Assembly: GCA_040508545.1 (NCBI GenBank)
Contig: JBEVMR010000088.1
Span: 1-20,265 of the forward strand
Reading direction: 5' to 3'
Source of the DNA: VRUE01 sp040508545
Lineage (GTDB): Bacteria; Actinomycetota; Thermoleophilia; Solirubrobacterales; 70-9
Length of the DNA stretch: 20,265 bases
Position 1 is the first letter of the stretch. Each line of letters begins with the position of its first letter. This document shows positions 15,029-20,265 of this stretch, one piece after another. The notes under the pieces are model-generated. The model saw nothing but the letters and a program-made list of their open reading frames with translations, was not told the origin of the DNA and ran no database searches. The position numbers and the translations under genes are program-made.

Positions 15029-15106
15029 CGTCCCCGTGAGACTACCGCGCCCCGCTTCGGTGCGACGCGAATAGCTTCTTGGTACGCAATGGGTAGGATC
15101 GGGCGG
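15029..15106. promoter_or_regulatory. Divergent promoter region between GT2 and GT-D genes
   Basis: This 78-base gap must serve the six-gene minus-strand operon and the plus-strand GT-D gene. No strong sigma70 pair is seen on either strand; promoters may extend into the coding sequences. AGGA at 15095-15098 is the probable ribosome-binding site for ATG 15107. Confidence 0.4.
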
Positions 15107-16072
15107 ATGGTGAGCAGCGTCTTGTCGCAGCACGAACTCCTCGAGTGGCTAAGGACGCGGATCGAGGAGCGAACCCCCACCGCCGTAGTGCGCTTCGGCG
15201 ACGGCGAGGAAGTCCTGATGGGCGCACGCGCGGATGAGGCCGGGTCGATCGCCGCGGCAAAGCAGAAGCTCGCGCGACACGCCGACCAGCATTTCTCTGC
15301 CGAGGCCGTGCTCGAGATCAAGCGGGCGATCGAGCAGGCATTCGACGAGGCGGATGCGCTCGGGATCCTCTACGGGCACGAGCTCGTCGAAGGGCAGATG
15401 AACAGGCTCACCCGCATCTACGCCGATCGGGTCAGATGTGGCAGGAAGCCCGCCGTCCTTGCCCACTGCCTGCTCAGCCACGACATCCTCGACTCCCTGC
15501 CCGGAATGCTCGCGGGGCGCCGTGTCAGCGTCATCTCCTGCCGCGACGTCAAGCCGGTGCTGGAAGCCGAGTGGGGTGTCCAAGACGTCCCCGTCTACAA
15601 GGTGCCCTCACAGCACGCGCAACGCGACCTCGACGGCGCCTACGAGGCCGCCCTGCACGACGTCCCGATCTGGCCCGACGTACACACCCGCATCCGCGAG
15701 GAGCTCACCGTGCGTGAGCGCGGCGAAGTCTTCCTGATCGGCGCCGGTGTGTTCGGCAAGGACCTCTGCATACGCGTGCGCGACGACGGAGGCGTGGCAG
15801 TCGACCTCGGCTCGGCCCTCGATCGAGTGGTCGGCAAGATCACCCGCGGTCCCAGGCGGCTGGTTGCGAGCCTGCACGCGCGCGGCATGTCAGCCGCCGA
15901 GATCGCCATCCAACTGGAAGGTCGCTTCGGCGTGAAGATCGACCGGGAAGAGGTGAGTGCGCTCACCAGCGACGCTCCGGCTCCAGTGGGAGGAGACCCC
16001 CCGACGCTGGACATGCTCGACTTCTACGCAGGGGGCCTATCGGCCTTCCGCGGGCAGTGGGAAACCGCCTGA
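15107..16072 (+). CDS. GT-D fold glycosyltransferase (DUF1792-type), 321 aa, with HTH-like tail
   Basis: N-terminal VVRFGDGEEVLMG (27-39) contains the D-x-E motif (Asp32, Glu34) that binds metal and nucleotide sugar in GT-D enzymes. A second hallmark is FLIGAGVFGKDLC (209-221) followed by AVDLGSALDRVVGK (231-244), matching the conserved end of the DUF1792 fold. Residues about 250-285 (LHARGMSAAEIAIQL, then FGVKIDREEV) look like a recombinase-type helix-turn-helix and lie outside the catalytic fold; this is an unusual appendage. I chose ATG 15107-15109, with AGGA 8 bases upstream; ATG 15089 is possible. The frame stays open far upstream, but that part is antisense to GT2 and the hydrolase. The 3' end lies 16 bases from the convergent GT32 gene. 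Expected role: adds a sugar to a growing surface glycan in the cytoplasm. Confidence 0.87.
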   Translation: MVSSVLSQHELLEWLRTRIEERTPTAVVRFGDGEEVLMGARADEAGSIAAAKQKLARHADQHFSAEAVLEIKRAIEQAFDEADALGILYGHELVEGQMNRLTRIYADRVRCGRKPAVLAHCLLSHDILDSLPGMLAGRRVSVISCRDVKPVLEAEWGVQDVPVYKVPSQHAQRDLDGAYEAALHDVPIWPDVHTRIREELTVRERGEVFLIGAGVFGKDLCIRVRDDGGVAVDLGSALDRVVGKITRGPRRLVASLHARGMSAAEIAIQLEGRFGVKIDREEVSALTSDAPAPVGGDPPTLDMLDFYAGGLSAFRGQWETA

Positions 16073-16088
16073 GGGCGCGTTCCTCAAC

Positions 16089-16901
16089 TCAGCGGAAGAT
16101 CCGAGTTTTCACGTTGTGCCAGTGGGCGTCGGTTTCTTTGTACCGAGGCGCCGGGTCGGGGTGGACCACCCACTGGCTCATGCGCTCGAAGGACGAAACG
16201 CGCACTCCCTCGAACGCCTCGACGATCCGCTCGTAACTGCCGATCGCCTCGCAGTAGGGCTCGGCGAACTGCTCCATCGGAGAGCCGTCGACGCCGTCGA
16301 CGAAAGCGTCGAAGGAACCCCAGTTGCGAATGAACCGCATCAGGGTGGGGATGCCAGGCCCTACCGTGAGCCAGATGCTCTCGACGACCTTCTCCCCAAC
16401 CGGCCAGATCCGCTCGCTGAGGCGCGCCTCGATGTTTGCGGTCGCGATATCCAGAGCGAGCCTGAGGAAGGGGTGCCCGGAACGACGGAAGGCAAAGAAG
16501 GCGCTCCACACGCGGTTGGCCTCGCGCCCGTTGAGCGTCCAGGGAGTTGGCCCGAGGAATATCTCGCCCCCCTCGCATTCATCCAGAAGCGGCCGCAGCG
16601 ACCGGACGCACTCATAGTCGGCGTCGGCGTAGACCCCACCCGAGGCAAGCACGACGCAGTAGCGAAAATAGTCGGATTGCATCGACGGTACGGCGCAGGC
16701 CCGAAAGGCGGAAACCTCTCGCCGGCCGAAGTGCTCGGCAATGAAACGCTCCGCGTCGGACTCGCTGAAGACGCTGTGGTGGAAGTCAGGGTTGCGGTCG
16801 CGGAAGGTCACAATCAGATCGGCGACTTCACCGGGAATCTCCTCGCTGTCCCAGTACTGGGCAATCCGCAGCTCGGCCACAGATTCGCCGGTACGCATCA
16901 T
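16089..16901 (-). CDS. GT32-family glycosyltransferase, paralog A (270 aa)
   Basis: Glycosyltransferase with a sugar-binding DXD region: SDYFRYCVVLASGGVYADAD (76-95), where DAD at 93-95 coordinates the metal and nucleotide sugar. IAQYWDSEEIPGEV near the N-terminus and HWHNVKTRIFR at the end match its tandem neighbour, so the two genes arose by duplication. There is no signal peptide or membrane segment. The start is ATG 16899-16901, which overlaps the upstream stop as ATGA (16898-16901), with AGGGAAG within reach upstream. Known GT32 members include OCH1-like mannosyltransferases and toxin or capsule transferases; the sugar here is unknown. Second in a two-gene minus-strand unit, with its 3' end facing the GT-D gene. 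Confidence 0.86.
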   Translation of the reverse strand: MMRTGESVAELRIAQYWDSEEIPGEVADLIVTFRDRNPDFHHSVFSESDAERFIAEHFGRREVSAFRACAVPSMQSDYFRYCVVLASGGVYADADYECVRSLRPLLDECEGGEIFLGPTPWTLNGREANRVWSAFFAFRRSGHPFLRLALDIATANIEARLSERIWPVGEKVVESIWLTVGPGIPTLMRFIRNWGSFDAFVDGVDGSPMEQFAEPYCEAIGSYERIVEAFEGVRVSSFERMSQWVVHPDPAPRYKETDAHWHNVKTRIFR

Positions 16902-17689
16902 CTGAAGATGCTTCCCTCTGGCGTGGACCAGTGGGCGCCGTCCATCTCTGATCGTGGAACGCCGACATGCCGCAGAACCCGCTTGTCGATCTTCTCCACT
17001 GGCGCCATCTCTACGCCGTCGAGGGCGTCGTCAACCCGGGACCAATCGCCCACCACTTCACAGAACAGGGCCGCGGTCGAGTCGAGCACCGTCCCTTCCG
17101 CGAAGCGCATGAAGGCGTCGATCGAGCCGAGCCGCTGAAGCAAGTAGATCGAAGTTAGGACTCCAGGTCCCGTCGTTAGCCAAACGCCGGTGAGCCCGTC
17201 AGCAACGCGGTTCTCGATGTTCGCGGTGGCGACCTCGATGGCGAGGCCCAGCAGGGGGTTGCGAGCCTGCTCGAACGCGAAGGCGCCGTTGGCGACGAGG
17301 CGATATGGCCCGACGCGGTAGGGCCAGGCGAAGATGTGCTCGATCCAATCGGGGAGTCGCTCCTGCTGGCCGAACAGGATGCCCCGATGTGGTCCGGCGA
17401 AAACGGGGCCGAGGTCTCCCCCGCACTGAATGTCGGCGTCGAGGCAGATACCACCGAGGGCATAGCCGGCGCAGTAGCGAAGATAATCCGCCTGGCTCGC
17501 GGGGACAGCGCACGCGCGGAACGCTCGCACCTCACGATCGGTGAAGTGCTCGGCGATGAGGGCCTCGGCGCTCGACTCGCTGAATAGAAGTTGCCTCGAG
17601 CCGGGGTTGTGGCGTGGAAAGGTGGCGAGCAGCTCGACGATCTGCTGGGGCGGCTCCTCCGCGTCCCAATATTGGATGACCGTCAACAA
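16898..17689 (-). CDS. GT32-family glycosyltransferase, paralog B (263 aa)
   Basis: Paralog of the following gene: VIQYWDAEEPPQQIVELL (4-21), LLFSESSAEALIAEHF (34-49), SQADYLRYCAGYALGG (65-80) then ICLDADIQ (81-88) with DAD at 84-86, and an ending GAHWSTPEGSIFR. The two proteins differ most at about 100-170, the likely acceptor-binding part, so they may add different sugars or linkages. The start is uncertain: an in-frame TAA at 17702-17704 leaves only TTG 17687-17689 or TTG 17684-17686, and no good ribosome-binding site precedes them on this strand. The first GT32 transcript must begin inside the divergent methyltransferase gene or be leaderless. The gene is coupled to paralog A by ATGA. Confidence 0.84.
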   Translation of the reverse strand: MLTVIQYWDAEEPPQQIVELLATFPRHNPGSRQLLFSESSAEALIAEHFTDREVRAFRACAVPASQADYLRYCAGYALGGICLDADIQCGGDLGPVFAGPHRGILFGQQERLPDWIEHIFAWPYRVGPYRLVANGAFAFEQARNPLLGLAIEVATANIENRVADGLTGVWLTTGPGVLTSIYLLQRLGSIDAFMRFAEGTVLDSTAALFCEVVGDWSRVDDALDGVEMAPVEKIDKRVLRHVGVPRSEMDGAHWSTPEGSIFR

Positions 17690-17718
17690 AGGAGGTCCAG
17701 TTTAGGAAGATTAGGTTG
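17688..17718 (+). promoter_or_regulatory. Divergent start region with a strong but distant ribosome-binding sequence
   Basis: Only 29 bases separate the two start codons. The plus strand carries AAAGGAGGT (17688-17696), a near-ideal Shine-Dalgarno sequence, but it is 22 bases from ATG 17719. A weaker AGGA (17704-17707) is better spaced. Any promoter for either gene must overlap the other coding sequence. Confidence 0.4.
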
Positions 17719-18510
17719 ATGAACGCCTTCTGGAACTCGGTCGTCCGCCCCTTCCTGGTCGCGCTGCGTGCATGCGCCGTAATCGAGATTGGCGCGGATA
17801 CCGGGAAGATGACGAAGCCGCTACTGGAATTCGCGACCGCGACCAACGCCGTCGTAGACGTCATCGATCCCACGCCGAAATTCGACGTCGCCGAGTTCGA
17901 GGAGCAGTTTGGGGACGCCATGCGCTTTCACCGAGCACGAAGCCACGACGTGCTCGAGGCGATCACACCGGCTGACGTGGTTCTGATCGATGGCGACCAC
18001 AACTGGTACACGGTCCATGGGGAGCTACAACGCCTGGAGTCGGTTGCCCGTAACGCGAAGCGCGAATTCCCCCTCGTGATGCTTCACGACATTGAATGGC
18101 CCTACGGCCGGCGCGACCTCTACTACGACCCGGAGTCGATTCCGGAGGCATGGCGTCAGCCGTGGGCCAACGGGGGCGTGGTTTGGGGGGAGGCTGTCCT
18201 TAGCCAGACGCTGGGGATGAACCGTCACTGCGCCCATGCGCTCGAGGAGGGTACGCCCCGCAACGGTGTGCTCACCGCAGTCGAGGATTTCCTCACGGAG
18301 ACATCGATGCAACTGGAGTTCCAGATCGTCCCGGGACACTACGGACTAGGCATCTTGATTCCGGCCGCTGTGCTCGATGCCCAACCCGCGGTACGAGCGC
18401 AGTGGGAGCGTTTAGCGTCACCCGAGTTCCTGCTCGCACACTCGAAAGAGCTGTATGGGTCGATCATGGAGTTTCTCTACTCGGCTCCAGCGGCTCGCGA
18501 TCGGTCATAA
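17719..18510 (+). CDS. Class I SAM-dependent methyltransferase, Methyltransf_24-like (263 aa)
   Basis: Motif I is VIEIGADTGKMTKPLLEF (21-38), the SAM-binding loop. VVDVIDP (45-51) gives the acidic residue after strand 2, and DVVLIDGDHNWYTVHGEL (86-103) is the IDGDH signature of Methyltransf_24 enzymes. HDIEWPYGRRDLYYDPESIP (123-142) is a further recognisable block that I recall from glycan-locus methyltransferases. I prefer ATG 17719-17721 over the TTG just before it. The expected reaction is O-methylation of a sugar or lipid-linked glycan, given the flanking glycosyltransferases and sulfotransferases; the acceptor is not determined. Its last 34 bases overlap the convergent sulfotransferase gene on the other strand. 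Confidence 0.85.
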   Translation: MNAFWNSVVRPFLVALRACAVIEIGADTGKMTKPLLEFATATNAVVDVIDPTPKFDVAEFEEQFGDAMRFHRARSHDVLEAITPADVVLIDGDHNWYTVHGELQRLESVARNAKREFPLVMLHDIEWPYGRRDLYYDPESIPEAWRQPWANGGVVWGEAVLSQTLGMNRHCAHALEEGTPRNGVLTAVEDFLTETSMQLEFQIVPGHYGLGILIPAAVLDAQPAVRAQWERLASPEFLLAHSKELYGSIMEFLYSAPAARDRS

Positions 18511-19388
18511 GCAGCGAGGGCCCCCTCTGCATACAGATCGACGGCGGCACCCAGCTCAGCCGTGGCGACTGAGTCCTCGTCTCCAGCGGCCGCCAGCAAC
18601 TCGGTGACCAGATGCAGGGCCGATATCTGGCTCGGCACCCCAGCGGCGCCAACTGCATCTCGGAGAGAGGTGCGGTTGCGCCAGAGGCGCTCGTCGACGG
18701 CCTCAGCCAACTGCCGGCGCGCTCCGGGAGCGTCCAGGGCACCGTCCCGGCCGGCGAAGCGGGCAAGGCGTGCGACGGTTCCAGCCGGGTCGTCGAAGTA
18801 CCGCTCGTAGGAAACGAGGAGCCGCGGACTGCCGGAGGTATTGACAAGCGCGGCGGCGACGTAGGCCAGCCAGAGGTCAAGCGCTTGCTTGCTTTCCATC
18901 CCGTCCCGGCGCGCCAGGGAAGCGCCGACGTCCACCGGGTTACGCAGGCAGACGACGCAGCGGAGGTCGGGTAGAAGACTGCGCCAGAAGGGAAGCGTGA
19001 GGCTGTTGCGTGGGTCCTTCCAGCCCCAGAGGTCACGCCCGGCAAAGGTCTCCGCAATCAGAGCCTTGGCATCTTGGCGCTCCTGCTCGAGCTCCGTGGA
19101 CTCCGGCCAACCCTCCGGCAAGACGGGCGGCTCGCGCCAGCTTCCACCGAAACGGCGGAGGATGCGTTCGTTGAGACGCATCAGCCGGTAGTGCTCCCAG
19201 AACCCCTCCTGGTTGGCGACGCGTGCCTTCGTACGGTCCGCGGCGGGAATCTGGCTGAGATCGCCGCCGAGCAGGTCCTCAGGAGAACCAAGGTAGACGC
19301 CGGCAAGATTGAGGACACGGGCGGTGAGAGAGGTGCCACTGCGGGAGGTGCCGAGCACGCATATTGGGGTCTGACGGGCGGAGCTCAC
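18477..19388 (-). CDS. Sulfotransferase family protein (303 aa)
   Basis: PAPS-dependent sulfotransferase. The 5'-phosphosulfate loop is PICVLGTSRSGTSLTARVL (8-26). The 3'-phosphate motif is CVVCLRNPVDVGASLARRDG (144-163), with Arg149 and Ser157 in the expected places. WGWKDPRNSLTLPFW (121-135) is the WKDPR block seen in bacterial family members. There is no membrane segment, so it acts in the cytoplasm. The start is GTG 19386-19388 with AGGTGG just upstream. It is convergent with the methyltransferase (34-base overlap) and divergent from the second sulfotransferase. Likely transfers sulfate to a hydroxyl of a glycan or lipid; PAPS synthesis genes are not in the window. Confidence 0.87.
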   Translation of the reverse strand: MSSARQTPICVLGTSRSGTSLTARVLNLAGVYLGSPEDLLGGDLSQIPAADRTKARVANQEGFWEHYRLMRLNERILRRFGGSWREPPVLPEGWPESTELEQERQDAKALIAETFAGRDLWGWKDPRNSLTLPFWRSLLPDLRCVVCLRNPVDVGASLARRDGMESKQALDLWLAYVAAALVNTSGSPRLLVSYERYFDDPAGTVARLARFAGRDGALDAPGARRQLAEAVDERLWRNRTSLRDAVGAAGVPSQISALHLVTELLAAAGDEDSVATAELGAAVDLYAEGALAAYDRSRAAGAE

Positions 19389-19474
19389 GATCCACCTGGG
19401 TAACCTTGCCGCGGCCCTCGACGTCCTCCGGCTCGACGCAGACTACGTCGCGCCAGGAGTACCTCGATCACCCC

Positions 19475-20104
19475 ATGCTCATCCACGACAGATTCGTCTT
19501 CATCCACCTGCCCAAGACCGCTGGGTCGTTTCTCGCCACCAACTTGAAGCGGGAGATGCCGAAAGGCTCCTTGGTATCCGGCGTCCGCGACAGGCGGCAC
19601 CCTGGCTGGGACGACATACCTGCAGAAGCTCGAGGACGGCCAGTCCTTGTATTTGTCCGCAATCCGTGGGATTGGTACGTGTCCTGGTATCACTTCTTGC
19701 TAAAGCGCGCGCCGGATCCGCAAGTAAGAGCAGAGGCAGGCATCGGCGATTTCGCCACCACTATACGGAGGGCGTGCTCGGGCCTGATCGATCCCGACAG
19801 TCACGAAGCCCCTCCCCCAGGCGAGGACATCTACACGACCCGCTTCCGGCGATTCTGCGGCGCCGGCCTCGAGTCGGAGATGCTGACCTTTGGCCGCTTC
19901 GAGTCGCTGGTCGACGACCTAGGCCGCTTCCTGACCGCTGCCGGCGCACCCCTCGGCGCTGAGGCAATTACGCGGATCCGCGAAGCCGAACCGCGTAACG
20001 TGACTACGCACGACCCCTACCCGCAGTACTACGACGACGAGCTGCGGGATCTGGTTGGAAACTGCTGCCAGATGATTGTCAGGCGGTTCGATTACACCTT
20101 CTGA
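19475..20104 (+). CDS. Second sulfotransferase, Sulfotransfer_2-like (209 aa)
   Basis: Starts straight into the PAPS-binding strand: FVFIHLPKTAGSFLATNL (7-24), with the PKTAG loop of Golgi-type carbohydrate sulfotransferases. The 3'-phosphate motif is VLVFVRNPWDWYVSWYHFLL (57-76), with Arg62 and Ser70. The tail has HDPYPQYYDDELRDLV (179-194), typical of this family. I chose ATG 19475-19477; the frame stays open about 110 bases upstream but that part is not protein-like, and no strong ribosome-binding site was found. At 209 residues it is compact. It differs from the neighbouring sulfotransferase in loop type (PKTAG against SRSGTS), so the two probably modify different positions or acceptors. 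The 3' end overlaps the presumed start of the next GT2. Confidence 0.85.
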   Translation: MLIHDRFVFIHLPKTAGSFLATNLKREMPKGSLVSGVRDRRHPGWDDIPAEARGRPVLVFVRNPWDWYVSWYHFLLKRAPDPQVRAEAGIGDFATTIRRACSGLIDPDSHEAPPPGEDIYTTRFRRFCGAGLESEMLTFGRFESLVDDLGRFLTAAGAPLGAEAITRIREAEPRNVTTHDPYPQYYDDELRDLVGNCCQMIVRRFDYTF

Positions 20105-20265
20105 ATCACACGAACGCAGGCTCGAGGCGGACCTCGCCGCCGAGGCCCGCCGCCGCCTCGGCCCTGCCCCCGAGCTCCCGAGCCCACCCTTGGTCTCGAT
20201 CGTCGTCCTCAACCGCGACGGGGAGGAGCACCTGCGTCGCCTGCTGTCCGGGTTGATCGAGCGCA
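20076..20265 (+). CDS. Glycosyltransferase family 2, N-terminal part (runs off right edge)
   Basis: Open frame to the window end encoding LAAEARRRLGPAPELPSP followed by PLVSIVVLNRDGEEHLRRLL, the first strand and nucleotide-binding loop of a GT2 enzyme. It closely matches residues 27-64 of the GT2 at 13619-15028, including the RRRLGPAP linker, so the two are paralogs at either end of the glycan region. An in-frame TGA at 20073-20075 leaves TTG 20076-20078 as the only standard start, overlapping the sulfotransferase by 29 bases. The start is tentative; gene identity is firm despite only about 63 residues being visible. Confidence 0.8.
   Translation, partial: MSGGSITPSESHERRLEADLAAEARRRLGPAPELPSPPLVSIVVLNRDGEEHLRRLLSGLIER

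Noticed and set aside
13637..15106. N-terminal extension of the GT-D gene by about 490 codons
   Set aside because: Antisense to the GT2 and its domains; homology to GT-D begins only after ATG 15107.
17668..17687. TTGACG with nearby TATTGG on the minus strand as a promoter
   Set aside because: It lies at and after the start codon of the GT32 gene with wrong spacing; it cannot drive that gene.

Overview
The window is high-GC bacterial DNA (about 70 % G+C over most genes, GTG and TTG starts, genes joined by 4-base start/stop overlaps). The protein families point to an actinobacterium, most likely Thermoleophilia/Solirubrobacterales. The best indicators are large secreted NHL/PD40 propeller proteins with a phrase like CRAYELVSPAEKGG, a multi-module secreted protein with CGTYG and CDPLGF motifs, and small secreted proteins with an MTRYLKVLGLALMAACALSA-type signal peptide. 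This placement rests on recalled family resemblance, not on a search.

Region 1 (1-8,900) is a secreted-protein cassette, all on the minus strand. Two near-identical copies of a small exported protein (1-645, cut by the window edge, and 7987-8694) flank a two-gene operon. That operon encodes a 1,401-residue NHL/fn3-like/PD40 protein followed, through an ATGA overlap, by a 924-residue repeat protein. The operon has a good sigma70-like promoter (7879-7908). A perfect 17-bp hairpin (7923-7960) separates it from the upstream paralog. GC-rich hairpins with a shared 24-base element lie at 759-807 and 8848-8902.

Region 2 (8,870-15,028) is a tight minus-strand operon read in the order GT2 glycosyltransferase, alpha/beta-hydrolase-like protein without a nucleophile, cytochrome P450, acyl carrier protein, fatty acyl-AMP ligase-like enzyme, and alpha/beta hydrolase with a Cys at the nucleophile elbow. 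Ligase + ACP + two hydrolases resembles the accessory genes of exosortase A (PEP-CTERM) loci, but here a P450 and a glycosyltransferase replace any visible exosortase. The likely logic is that a fatty acid is activated as acyl-AMP, loaded on ACP, oxidised by the P450, then transferred or released to modify a glycan or lipid. This is the best candidate for an undescribed pathway.

Region 3 (15,107-20,265) is a glycan-tailoring island with alternating gene orientation: a GT-D fold glycosyltransferase (+), two tandem GT32 enzymes (-), a SAM methyltransferase (+), a sulfotransferase (-), a second unrelated-looking sulfotransferase (+), and the start of another GT2 (+, cut by the right edge) whose N-terminus matches the GT2 of region 2. 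Together regions 2 and 3 suggest synthesis of a methylated, sulfated and possibly acylated surface glycan. No tRNA, rRNA, CRISPR array, transposase or integrase was seen, and no gap between genes exceeds about 185 bases.
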